Origin: an uncultured Clostridia bacterium
GTDB taxonomy: Bacteria; Bacillota; Clostridia; Christensenellales; Borkfalkiaceae
DNA length: 13,220 nucleotides
Assembly (NCBI GenBank): GCA_947589585.1
Contig: CANQCA010000037.1
Location: 1 to 13,220, forward strand
Direction of reading: 5' to 3'
Shown: positions 1 to 6,143 of the stretch, piece by piece
How positions within the stretch are numbered: position 1 is the first letter of the stretch
How the letters are laid out: each line of letters begins with the position of its first letter
The notes under the pieces: generated by a model
What the model was told of the DNA's origin: nothing
Database searches by the model: none
The model's input: only the letters and a program-made list of their open reading frames with translations
Made by a program: the position numbers and the translations under genes

Positions 1-1154
1 GCCCCGAACACTGCGCCCGCGCAGGTGCCGAGCGCATCGGCGAGCATACACTGGTTGGCGCGGAGAGGATTTCCTTCTTTATCCAAAAGTCCCCCCTTCG
101 AGCAAGCCCCATAGAGGGTGCCGAGGGTATCGAACATGTTGAGCATGCAGAGGGAGAGCGAGGTCGTGATGATGACCACGATGAGTTGCCCCGCATTGAT
201 CCCGCCGAAGTCAAACCCGTGCACAAAGACCTCGCCGACGGCTTCCCTTCCCCATGCGCCGAACGCCTTGAAGGGGTCCTCGAACCCGCTTGCAATGCCC
301 GTGAACACCTCTTTGCACCCCTCGGAGTTCCAAGCGCAGCCGAGACCGATGAGGGCGTAGTAGAGGGCGGCGGAGCCGAGCATGCCCCAGAGGATGGAGC
401 CCTTCACCCCGCGCTTTGTGAGCACGGCGATCGCGATGGCGCCGAGAAGCGCGACGAGCGCCCCCATGGCGGCCTTATAGGAAAAGGTCTCGCTGAGTAC
501 GTTGAAGGAAGCAAAGCCGATGCTTCCCTCGTGCAAATTGACGACGCCCGCATTGTTGAAGCCGATGAAGGCGATGAACATGCCGATGCCGACGGGGACG
601 GTCACTTTGACTTCCTTGGGAATGGCCGCGAGGATCTTCTTCCTCAGTCCCGTCGCCGTAAGCAGGACGAAGATCGCCCCGCCGAGGAGCACGAACAGCA
701 TGGCGTTCGCGAAGGAAAGGCCCATGGAACCTGCGAGAAGCGTCCCCGTCACATAGGCGGTCGCCCCGAGCCCCGAGGCCTGTGCGAGCGGCATCTTCGC
801 CACAAATGCCATGAGCATCGTCCCCGCGATCGCGCCGAGGGCGGTCGCGATATAGACGGCGCCGAAGTAGCTCTCGGGGTACATCCCGGGCACGACCAAA
901 AGGGCATACACCATCGCCATAAAGGTGGTGATCCCCGCCACGATCTCCGTCTTATAAGAGGAGCCGCTTCTCGTGATCCCGAAGTAGGAATCGATCTTCC
1001 CCCAAATGCCCTTATAGCGTTTGGGCGGCGTTTGCGAGGGCCCCCCTTCGGACATGGGTGCCTCATTTTGCGCTGAAGCGACGTCTGCTTCGGGCATGGG
1101 CGCTTCATTTTCCGCGGCGCAGGGTTGCTGTGCGCTCTTTTGCGCTTTTCTCAT
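1..1154 (-). CDS. AzgA-type NCS2 purine permease (partial, C-terminus beyond window)
   Basis: Inner-membrane nucleobase permease of the NCS2 superfamily, AzgA/PbuG branch, expected to import hypoxanthine, guanine or adenine with protons. 384 complete codons are visible; the gene leaves the window at base 1. Sequence support: a helix reading VAGITTFMAMVYALLVVPG near residues 72-90, the TM segment MFIAFIGFNNAGVV, and late in the visible part FDTLGTLYGACSKGGLLDKEG followed by ADALGTCAGAVFG, the signature just before the family's TST/VESAAG stretch. The ATG at 1154 follows a GGAG site (1161-1164). Oddities: a hydrophilic N-terminal extension of about 48 residues carrying a 14-residue duplication (NEAPMPE/NEAPMSE), and ASGLGATAY where most relatives have a PGMGLNAF-like motif. 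It lies 66 bases downstream of the SecB-like gene, beyond a terminator, and has no promoter I can see. Family assignment is firm; exact substrate is not. Confidence 0.88.
   Translation of the reverse strand, partial: MRKAQKSAQQPCAAENEAPMPEADVASAQNEAPMSEGGPSQTPPKRYKGIWGKIDSYFGITRSGSSYKTEIVAGITTFMAMVYALLVVPGMYPESYFGAVYIATALGAIAGTMLMAFVAKMPLAQASGLGATAYVTGTLLAGSMGLSFANAMLFVLLGGAIFVLLTATGLRKKILAAIPKEVKVTVPVGIGMFIAFIGFNNAGVVNLHEGSIGFASFNVLSETFSYKAAMGALVALLGAIAIAVLTKRGVKGSILWGMLGSAALYYALIGLGCAWNSEGCKEVFTGIASGFEDPFKAFGAWGREAVGEVFVHGFDFGGINAGQLIVVIITTSLSLCMLNMFDTLGTLYGACSKGGLLDKEGNPLRANQCMLADALGTCAGAVFG
1046..1115 (-). repeat. 14-codon tandem duplication in permease N-terminus
   Basis: Two 28-base units, 1046-1073 and 1088-1115, match at 24 of 28 positions by eye with a 42-base period. 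They encode NEAPMPE and NEAPMSE in the hydrophilic extension that precedes the permease membrane domain. The differences are mostly at third codon positions, so the duplication is not very recent or has been under coding constraint. Confidence 0.7.
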
Positions 1155-1171
1155 AATTTTCTCCTTTGCTC

Positions 1172-1200
1172 AAAAACCCCGCCGCGAAAAGGCAGCGGGG
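1172..1200 (-). terminator. Rho-independent terminator after the SecB-like gene
   Basis: Read on the minus strand, a 9-bp stem (CCCCGCTGC with GCGGCGGGG, one G.U pair) closes a CTTTTC loop and is followed by TTTTT. It starts 20 bases past the SecB-like stop codon. The Shine-Dalgarno of the next gene, the permease, begins within 8 bases of the T-tract, so any transcript reaching the permease from upstream must read through it. Confidence 0.85.
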
Positions 1201-1220
1201 CGAATTGCCGAAATAAGTTT

Positions 1221-1667
1221 TCAGTTCGCGGTCTTGGGATCGAAGTTCAACGTGTATTGATCCTTCCGGTCGTCGGGGAAGAGCGTCGCGCCCGAGACGA
1301 CGGGCAGCACGAGGGGATTGATGAGCGCCGTCGAGGTGAGGCTCGTCACGGCCGTACGAAGATAGGGGAACATCGTCTCCGTCGCATTGATGGCGAAGTC
1401 TCTCCGATCGTCCGCCGTGTTCATGTTGTTGACTTCGAAGATGCCCACAAGGCGCACGGTGAGGTTGAAGGGCTTGGGCTCTTCCTCCTTGGTCTCGATC
1501 TTGCACTCCAGGATGACGACGTTGATCTTGGGGTTCTCCTTCGCCGTCTGGATGCGGCGGGAGAAGAAGGGCTTGATCTCGAATTTCTTGTCGGGAGGAG
1601 CGGGCACGGGGTTGACTTTGAAGAAGAGTTCGTCGGCGGTAATGCCTCTCATGGTGTAGTCGATCAT
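1221..1667 (-). CDS. SecB-like protein-export chaperone
   Basis: 148-residue cytosolic protein resembling SecB (PF02556), the tetrameric chaperone that holds preproteins unfolded for the Sec translocon. The best evidence is the C-terminal segment MFPYLRTAVTSLTSTALINP followed by VLPVVSGATLF, matching the SecB consensus FPYaR..is.l....f..l.L.pv.f..lf; an alternating beta-sheet N-terminal half (VNVVILECKIET-type strands) also fits. The longer frame to a GTG at 1709 is rejected because that GTG overlaps the -10 box; ATG 1667 has AGAGG 9 bases upstream. SecB is classic in Proteobacteria but SecB-like proteins occur in Bacillota, sometimes with toxin-antitoxin modules; none is adjacent here. The gene is divergent from two secreted lipoprotein genes, which may be clients (inference). 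Confidence 0.75.
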   Translation of the reverse strand: MIDYTMRGITADELFFKVNPVPAPPDKKFEIKPFFSRRIQTAKENPKINVVILECKIETKEEEPKPFNLTVRLVGIFEVNNMNTADDRRDFAINATETMFPYLRTAVTSLTSTALINPLVLPVVSGATLFPDDRKDQYTLNFDPKTAN

Positions 1668-1699
1668 ATAAAAATACCTCTTTTTAAGAACTTTTTCAC

Positions 1700-1728
1700 A
1701 TTGTACCACATGTGAGCGGGAAAGTCAA
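1700..1728 (-). promoter_or_regulatory. Sigma-A promoter of the SecB-like gene
   Basis: On the minus strand TTGACT (1723-1728), a 17-base spacer and TACAAT (1700-1705) with an extended TGN element. Transcription would begin near 1693, giving a short leader ahead of ATG 1667 and excluding the upstream GTG at 1709 as the start. Confidence 0.8.
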
Positions 1729-1893
1729 TAACCTCTCGGGAAAATCTTAACAACAAAGACAGCGCCCGCCGTCCCGCCCCGCGTCATGCTTCGGTGGGCC
1801 CGGCATGAAGTTGGCAGAGGCGCTCAAAAAATCCACTGAGTAAATTTTGCCCCGTCTTCGTTTTTCATATGAAATAAAATTTCGGAGGCAACT
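1729..1893. other. Intergenic region between divergent genes
   Basis: Holds one copy of GCGTCATGCT (1781-1790), whose TCATGC can pair with the nearby GCATGA, and an AT-rich stretch at about 1850-1880 where the lipoprotein promoter must lie. A TTGCCC hexamer is present there but I cannot place a convincing -10 at proper spacing. GGAGG at 1884-1888 is the ribosome binding site for the gene at 1894. Confidence 0.45.
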
Positions 1894-2895
1894 ATGAAAG
1901 GCAAACTTCTATGGATCCTCGGCGTTGCGGCGGCGGTCACGTTCTCCTTTGGACTGGCGGCATGCAATGCAGGGGACGAAAAGGGCGAAGCTCCCGATGC
2001 GGCAAAGGCCGACTGGACGGTAGAAAGGGTGTTTGCGCAGGCGAAGGAAAGCGGCTACACGGGCACGGAGCAGGAGCTTGGGGCAATGCTCGCGGCACAT
2101 GAGCTTGCAGACCTCGGCACGGAAAACGGCGGCGAACACCGCGCGCACGTCTTCCCCGAATGGACTGTTATCCTCGCGCCTGCGTGCAACAGCATCGGCA
2201 TCTCCTTCCGCCAGTGCACTCTCTGCCGCGAGGCGGAGTGGGAATTTTCCCCCGCTACCTCTCACAGCTACGGGGAGCCGCGCGTTATAAAACAGCCCAC
2301 CTGCTCGGAGAAGGGGCTCGCCCTCCTCACCTGCGCAAATTGCGGGGCGACGTTCGAACAAGAGCTCAAAGAGGGGGACCATGTCTTCGAAGCGGGGTGG
2401 TCGTACGATGTGAGCAGTCATTTCCACAGGGCGACCTGCGGGCACGACGAAGTGAGCGAAAGGACCCCGCACACCTTCCAAGGCGGGCTCTGTACGGTGT
2501 GCGGAATGCCTTCGGGGACCTATCTCGTTCCCGTTGCCTACACGGGCATTGCGATGTATTTCGGCGAGAACATCACCCCTTGGGAATATCTCCACAACGG
2601 CGTAGATTTTATTGCCGAGGTGGGCGCGGAAGTGGTCGCGACGGCCGCGGGCGTCGTCACGAACCTTGGCGGAGACATGCTCATCATCGCGCATGCGAAC
2701 GGGGTGGAATCGCACTACCGCTGTATCGAGATCGACCCCGCCCTCAAAGTGGGCGACAGCGTGTTGCAGGGGCAGAAGATCGGCACCGTCGCCGCAGCTC
2801 CCAACTACGAGAGCGACGTGCCGCACCTCTGCTTCGAGCTCACCTTCGACAAGCAACCCGAGGATCCGCTTCCCTATTTGGGAATAGAGAGCTAA
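1894..2895 (+). CDS. Lipoprotein with Cys-rich repeats and variant M23 (LytM) domain
   Basis: 333-residue surface lipoprotein. A type II signal ends at lipobox LAAC (Cys24). Residues 40-67 form a small helical module (DWTVERVFAQAKESGYTG...) shared with the next lipoprotein. Residues about 83-205 hold three Cys-rich units of the kind seen in gut Bacillota surface proteins, with CxxC pairs at 108/111, 147/150 and 200/203, possibly zinc-binding or disulfide-forming. Residues about 210-330 are an M23/LytM-like fold: HNGVD (His234, Asp238), the GVVTNLGGDMLIIAH strand pair, KVGDSVLQGQKIGTVA, and PHLCFEL. Canonical M23 has Y-x-H and HxH; here these read YRC (Cys277) and HLC (His311, Cys313), so a catalytic His and a zinc ligand are Cys. 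It may use Cys as ligand, or be a non-catalytic wall-binding or regulatory protein like degenerate SpoIIQ-type proteins. GGAGG precedes ATG 1894. Confidence 0.82.
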   Translation: MKGKLLWILGVAAAVTFSFGLAACNAGDEKGEAPDAAKADWTVERVFAQAKESGYTGTEQELGAMLAAHELADLGTENGGEHRAHVFPEWTVILAPACNSIGISFRQCTLCREAEWEFSPATSHSYGEPRVIKQPTCSEKGLALLTCANCGATFEQELKEGDHVFEAGWSYDVSSHFHRATCGHDEVSERTPHTFQGGLCTVCGMPSGTYLVPVAYTGIAMYFGENITPWEYLHNGVDFIAEVGAEVVATAAGVVTNLGGDMLIIAHANGVESHYRCIEIDPALKVGDSVLQGQKIGTVAAAPNYESDVPHLCFELTFDKQPEDPLPYLGIES

Positions 2896-2905
2896 GCGTC
2901 ATGCT
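2896..2905 (+). repeat. GCGTCATGCT repeat copy
   Basis: Identical decamers occur at 1781-1790, 2896-2905 and 2925-2934, that is, on both sides of the M23-like lipoprotein gene and nowhere else that I noticed. The third copy begins the hairpin element annotated next. Confidence 0.6.
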
Positions 2906-2924
2906 ATCCCGCGCACCGTTAAGC

Positions 2925-2994
2925 GCGTCATGCTGAGCCGATAGGGCTATACCATGTCCGAAAGAGCCTATCCTCGAAGCATCCCGAAAATGAA
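2925..2994 (+). repeat. Hairpin-forming intergenic repeat (GTCATGCTGAG ... CGAAGCATC type)
   Basis: The outer arms ATGCTGAG and CTCGAAGCAT are complementary apart from a two-base bulge, and the inner arms GATAGGGCT and AGCCTATC pair with one bulged G. The arms resemble the short GTCATnCTGAG...GAAGnATC elements that I recall being scattered between genes in many bacteria. No coding content. It sits just ahead of the terminator of the lipoprotein gene. Confidence 0.5.
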
Positions 2995-2998
2995 AACA

Positions 2999-3028
2999 CG
3001 GAGTGTGAAAACGACACTCCGTTTTTTT
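2999..3028 (+). terminator. Rho-independent terminator downstream of M23-like lipoprotein gene
   Basis: Perfect 8-bp stem CGGAGTGT/ACACTCCG with a 7-base loop, followed by seven T. It lies about 100 bases beyond the stop codon; the hairpin repeat is therefore inside the 3' untranslated region of the transcript. Confidence 0.85.
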
Positions 3029-3403
3029 CGTCACCCTGCCCCGACCGAGGCTTCTATTGATTATCGAAGGTCGGCACGAGGAGCGCAGCGACGAAGTATC
3101 CCCTGAAGGGGGCGAGAGAATCCCCTTATACGAAGTCCTTTACTCCGCAAAACAAAATTTCGTAAGGGGTTAAGTATCAACATCTCTAAGCCCCATCGCC
3201 CGCTGTACCTTTCTGTCCTCAAAGACATTAAGCGTGCGGTGGCTTGGCAAATTGAGACGCGCAGCGCAGGGGAACCCTGCTCGCGCAAGGGATTCAGAAG
3301 CAAACCCCCACCACCGCTGGCGCGGAGCCTCCCCCTTGAAAAGGGGGAAGCCCTACCCCGCTGCGCGGGTGCTTTCCCTAAAGGGACAGCGAGAACCGTC
3401 CAT
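3029..3403. repeat. Structured noncoding repeat region
   Basis: About 375 bases with no credible gene but several inverted repeats: CCGACC/GGTCGG (3041-3046 with 3069-3074), CCCC-TGAA-GGGG (3090-3101), a bulged long-arm pair CCCCTTA..CGAA with TTCGTAAGGGG (3122-3134 with 3159-3169), GCGGTGG/CCACCGC (3236-3242 with 3311-3317) and CCCCCTT-GAA-AAGGGGG (3331-3347). The stretch GAGGAGCGCAGCGACGAAG (from 3078) resembles the arm of a widespread GTCATCCTGAG...GACGAAGGATC intergenic repeat. It may be a mosaic of REP/MITE-like elements or an unrecognised structured RNA. Short frames here have atypical, Arg/Ser/Pro-rich translations. Confidence 0.5.
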
Positions 3404-3435
3404 GCCCTTCCCCTTCAAAGGGGCGGGGCTTTTTT
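3404..3435 (+). terminator. Terminator-like hairpin ahead of the collagen-like lipoprotein gene
   Basis: Stem GCCC-TT-CCCCTT with AAGGGG-C-GGGGC (one G.U pair, one mismatch), loop CA, followed by six T. No gene ends nearby, so it either blocks read-through into the next promoter, belongs to the repeat mosaic, or ends an unannotated transcript from 3029-3403. Confidence 0.65.
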
Positions 3436-3450
3436 GCGCTTACCACTCCC

Positions 3451-3479
3451 TTGCCTTTTTTCGTGAAATGTGTTACAAT
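3451..3479 (+). promoter_or_regulatory. Sigma-A promoter of the collagen/MBL lipoprotein gene
   Basis: TTGCCT (3451-3456), 17-base spacer, TACAAT (3474-3479) with extended TGT immediately before the -10. It begins 16 bases after the preceding T-tract. The GTG at 3470 that would lengthen the gene lies inside this promoter, so translation starts at ATG 3512. Confidence 0.82.
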
Positions 3480-3511
3480 CAAAATGGAAAAGCATATTTC
3501 GGGGGAAAAGT

Positions 3512-5593
3512 ATGAAAAAAATTTTAATGGCAGTACTCTCGGGCGCGGCGGCATTGACCCTTGCATGCGGGATCGCGGCCTGTGCCGGCACCAAGGAAAA
3601 CACGGCCGACGTCGGCGAAACCTGGTCGGTCGCCCGCGCCTATGCCACCGCGCAGGAACTCGGCTTCGAGGGGGACCTCGACGCCTTTCTGGAGATGTTG
3701 AAAGGAGCAGACGGCCTTCCCGGCAAAGACGGAAAGGACGGCGCGGACGGCAAAGACGGCAAGAACGGCAAGGACGGTGAGGACGGCCGCGGCATCACGG
3801 GGCTCACCGTGGATGCAAGCGGGAACCTCTCCGTGACCTATTCGGACGGAAGCAGGCAAAATCTCGGCAATATCAAGGGTGAAAAAGGCGAGCAGGGCGA
3901 AAAAGGTGAAAAAGGGGAACAGGGTGAAAAAGGCGACACCGGCGCCACGGGTGAAACCGGTCCCCAAGGCCCCGCCGGCGATAAGGGCGATACGGGTGAA
4001 CGAGGCCCCCAAGGTCCCGCCGGCCCACAAGGCGATAAGGGAGAAACGGGCGAACAGGGCCCGCAGGGGCAGCCGGGCGAGGACGGCAAGAGCGCTTACG
4101 ATATCTGGCTGGAAAACGGGCATTCGGGCAGTGAAGAGGACTTCCTCAAATGGCTGCGCGGTGAGGGGTCAGGCGGCACCGCGGCCGATGAAGAGGGCTC
4201 TGAGGGCCTTGCCTACCGCTTGAGAAAGAGTGCCGAGGGCGACTATATGGTCGTCGTGGGGCTGGGGACGGCTTGGGAAGCGGATATCGTCATCCCCGAG
4301 ACCTTCCACGGTTACCCCGTAAAGGAAATTTGCATGGATGCGTTTGCGAGCGATACGTATCTCACGAGCATCGTCCTTCCCAAAGCGCTTCAGACCATCG
4401 GGACCGATGCTTTCAGCCAATGCACTTCTTTGGAAAAAGTTTACTATATGTCCACGCCGAGCGCATGGGGAGCGCTCGATATCAGCCATTCCGGGCTCAC
4501 AGGAACGCCCTGCTACTTCTTCTCGGACACGACGCCCGACGCGGCGCAGTGGGAGGAGAGCGAGCATTGGTGGCATTTCGGCGAGACGGGCGGGATCGAG
4601 GAGTACATAAAGCCCGAAGCGCCCGCCTTTGCGGAGCTCAGCATCTACTTCCCCGAGCTCGGCAACGGATATGCGGGCGACTGCACCCTCATTAAAGTGG
4701 GAGATACGGAAGTGCTCATCGACGCGGGCTCGCGCAAAGGTTCCGCGGCAACGCTTGTTCCCTTCATTCAACAGTACTGCACGGACGGGATTTTGGAGTA
4801 CGTCATCGCGACGCATGCCCATCAAGACCATATCGCCGCATTTGTGGGAAACAGCGGCACGGACGGCATCTTCGAAAGTTTTGAATGTAAGACCATCATC
4901 GACTACGCGCGCAAAAATTCCACCTCGCAGATCTCGAAGAACTACGAGGCGGCGCGGGATAAGGAAGTTTCTTCGACCGCGGGTGCCGTGCACTACACTG
5001 CCCTGCAGTGTTGGAACAACGAGGGCGGCGCACAGCGCAGCTACGAGCTCGCCGCGGGCGTCACGATGAACATCCTCTATAACTATTATTACGAACACAG
5101 CACGAGCAATGAAAACAACTACTCCGTCTGCATGCTTCTCTCGCAGGGGGAGGAGAACCACTTCCTCTTCACGGGGGATCTGGAAGAAGAGGGGGAGAGA
5201 TATCTCGTTGAGTATAATCCCGACCTTCCGCATGTGAAGCTCTTCAAGGCGGGGCACCACGGGAGCAAGACCTCTTCGAATGAAGTTCTTCTCCAAAAGA
5301 TCACGCCCGAAAACGTCTGCGTCTGCTGCTGTGCGGGCTCGACGGAATACACGTCAAATAAGCTGAACACCTTCCCCACGCAGGATACGATCGACCGTCT
5401 TGCAAAATATACCAAGAACATCTACGTGCCCACCATGTCCGGGGGCGATGGGTATGCTTCGCTGAACGGCAACATCACCGTCACCTCTTCCATAGACGGC
5501 ATCACCGTCCACGGAAGCGTGAGCGATACCATTCTGAAGGACACGGCGTGGTTCAAAACGAACAGAACCTGGCCCGCGGGCGGCGTGGAGTAG
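3512..5593 (+). CDS. Lipoprotein fusing collagen-like, BspA leucine-rich and ComEC-like metallo-beta-lactamase domains
   Basis: 693-residue surface lipoprotein. Lipobox GIAAC (Cys24). Residues 37-64 are the short helical module shared with the 1894 gene. Collagen-type G-X-Y triplets run at 65-94 (10 triplets) and 123-194 (24 triplets), split by a GITGLTVDASGNLSVTYSDG beta linker. Residues 192-220 (GKSAYDIWLENGHSGSEEDF...) are a second copy of the helical module, commonly seen next to bacterial collagen tracts. Residues about 232-357 are BspA-like leucine-rich (IVIPETFHGYPVKEICMDAF, YLTSIVLPKALQTIGTDAF). Residues about 374-655 are a metallo-beta-lactamase domain of the ComEC/competence type: THAHQDH (His435, His437, Asp439, His440), FTGD (Asp556) and GHHGS (581-585), so the metal centre looks intact. 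ComEC relatives act on DNA or phosphodiesters; substrate here is unknown. ATG 3512 has a GGGG-rich site upstream. Confidence 0.88.
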   Translation: MKKILMAVLSGAAALTLACGIAACAGTKENTADVGETWSVARAYATAQELGFEGDLDAFLEMLKGADGLPGKDGKDGADGKDGKNGKDGEDGRGITGLTVDASGNLSVTYSDGSRQNLGNIKGEKGEQGEKGEKGEQGEKGDTGATGETGPQGPAGDKGDTGERGPQGPAGPQGDKGETGEQGPQGQPGEDGKSAYDIWLENGHSGSEEDFLKWLRGEGSGGTAADEEGSEGLAYRLRKSAEGDYMVVVGLGTAWEADIVIPETFHGYPVKEICMDAFASDTYLTSIVLPKALQTIGTDAFSQCTSLEKVYYMSTPSAWGALDISHSGLTGTPCYFFSDTTPDAAQWEESEHWWHFGETGGIEEYIKPEAPAFAELSIYFPELGNGYAGDCTLIKVGDTEVLIDAGSRKGSAATLVPFIQQYCTDGILEYVIATHAHQDHIAAFVGNSGTDGIFESFECKTIIDYARKNSTSQISKNYEAARDKEVSSTAGAVHYTALQCWNNEGGAQRSYELAAGVTMNILYNYYYEHSTSNENNYSVCMLLSQGEENHFLFTGDLEEEGERYLVEYNPDLPHVKLFKAGHHGSKTSSNEVLLQKITPENVCVCCCAGSTEYTSNKLNTFPTQDTIDRLAKYTKNIYVPTMSGGDGYASLNGNITVTSSIDGITVHGSVSDTILKDTAWFKTNRTWPAGGVE
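3704..3793 (+). repeat. First collagen-like Gly-X-Y tract
   Basis: Ten triplets rich in GKD (residues 65-94). GGCAAAGACGG-type 9-base units repeat imperfectly, so the tract is prone to slippage and length change. Lys-Asp rich triplets are a known triple-helix stabilising choice in bacterial collagens that lack hydroxyproline. Confidence 0.85.
3878..4093 (+). repeat. Second collagen-like Gly-X-Y tract
   Basis: Twenty-four uninterrupted triplets (residues 123-194). The first half is GEK/GEQ, the second GPQ/GPA/GDT/GET. 9- and 18-base units (GGTGAAAAAGGCGAGCAG and variants) repeat in the DNA. Expected to form an extended trimeric stalk that lifts the leucine-rich and metallo-beta-lactamase domains from the envelope. 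Confidence 0.88.
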
Positions 5594-5736
5594 CCCGCAA
5601 GGCTTCCCCTTCGCAAAAAGTTCCCGCATGCTCGCTTGGCTCCGGCTCGGCGTCAAGCGTTTGACGCATCCGACGAAATGAAGCCGCTCCATGGGAGCAA
5701 AAGTGCAATGCCACGGAAGAATAAACTGAGAAATAA
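5594..5736. other. Short intergenic gap with hairpin, no clear terminator
   Basis: Contains a 7-bp hairpin GCGTCAA-GCGT-TTGACGC region (about 5650-5667) without a T-tract. I see no promoter for the membrane protein that follows, so it may share the lipoprotein transcript. Confidence 0.4.
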
Positions 5737-6117
5737 ATGAACATTCATGAGGCCCTCGCCTATGGGAAGCGCGGCGGGTTTGTATATTTAAGGTACACTG
5801 CCATCGTCTTCTTTTTCAACTCGCAGGTCGTGACTGCTTTCGTGATCCTGAATGCCCTGAACGAGGCGTCGAACGCCCTGCTCGCTTTAGAAGAGAACGA
5901 CGTAGCAGGGATCGTCACCGCGATCACATCCTTTAAGATCGACGGGCCTTGGGGGACTGTCCTCTCCGTCATGCGGAATTTGGGGTGCCTCGTCATCCCG
6001 ATGTATTTCGTCGCGACGATCTCCTTCGCCCTCAATCTCAACCGCGGGGGGATCGAGAGGCTCACCTGTCGCACCGCCCTCATCGCCGTAATTGTCTTCC
6101 TCTACCTATTTTTGTGA
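5737..6117 (+). CDS. Small integral membrane protein, unrecognised family
   Basis: 126 residues. Hydrophobic segments at about 18-41 (YTAIVFFFNSQVVTAFVILN), 82-100 (LGCLVIPMYFVATISFAL) and 112-126 (ALIAVIVFLYLFL, ending at the C-terminus) suggest three membrane passes, with the Lys/Arg-bearing N-terminus probably cytoplasmic and a loop of about 40 residues between the first two. Third codon positions are GC-rich like the neighbours, which supports coding. The ribosome site is weak (GAGA before ATG 5737). It follows the collagen/MBL lipoprotein by 143 bases with no obvious terminator between and ends just before a bidirectional terminator. Function unknown; a membrane partner of the lipoprotein is possible but only by position. 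Confidence 0.65.
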   Translation: MNIHEALAYGKRGGFVYLRYTAIVFFFNSQVVTAFVILNALNEASNALLALEENDVAGIVTAITSFKIDGPWGTVLSVMRNLGCLVIPMYFVATISFALNLNRGGIERLTCRTALIAVIVFLYLFL

Positions 6118-6143
6118 ACCCTCTTGTATTTCGAGCCTCAGAC

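Noticed and set aside
186..1076. 296-codon plus-strand open frame
   Set aside because: Antisense to the permease; its translation is Arg/His/Glu/Gly-rich with no family resemblance, while the opposite strand reads a clear AzgA-type permease.
1155..1220. Possible purine riboswitch ahead of the permease
   Set aside because: Only 66 bases are available and they hold a terminator hairpin; no three-way junction aptamer core is visible.
1668..1709. GTG start at 1709 for the SecB-like gene
   Set aside because: The GTG lies inside the -10 region of the TTGACT-17-TACAAT promoter, so it would not be in the mRNA.
1909..2856. 315-codon minus-strand open frame
   Set aside because: Shadow of the M23-like lipoprotein gene, which has the signal peptide, ribosome site and recognisable domains.
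3061..3303. 80-codon minus-strand frame in the intergenic repeat region
   Set aside because: Arg/Leu/Ser-rich text typical of translated repeats, several hairpins inside it, no ribosome site.
3878..4093. Short regularly spaced DNA repeats that could suggest a CRISPR array
   Set aside because: Period is 9-18 bases, in frame, encoding Gly-X-Y triplets; no spacers.
3524..4123. 199-codon minus-strand frame with repeated Ala/Phe/Leu text
   Set aside because: Antisense of the collagen repeats; low-complexity by-product of the Gly-X-Y codons.
4169..5296. 375-codon minus-strand open frame
   Set aside because: Antisense to the leucine-rich and metallo-beta-lactamase part of the lipoprotein; no motifs and no ribosome site.
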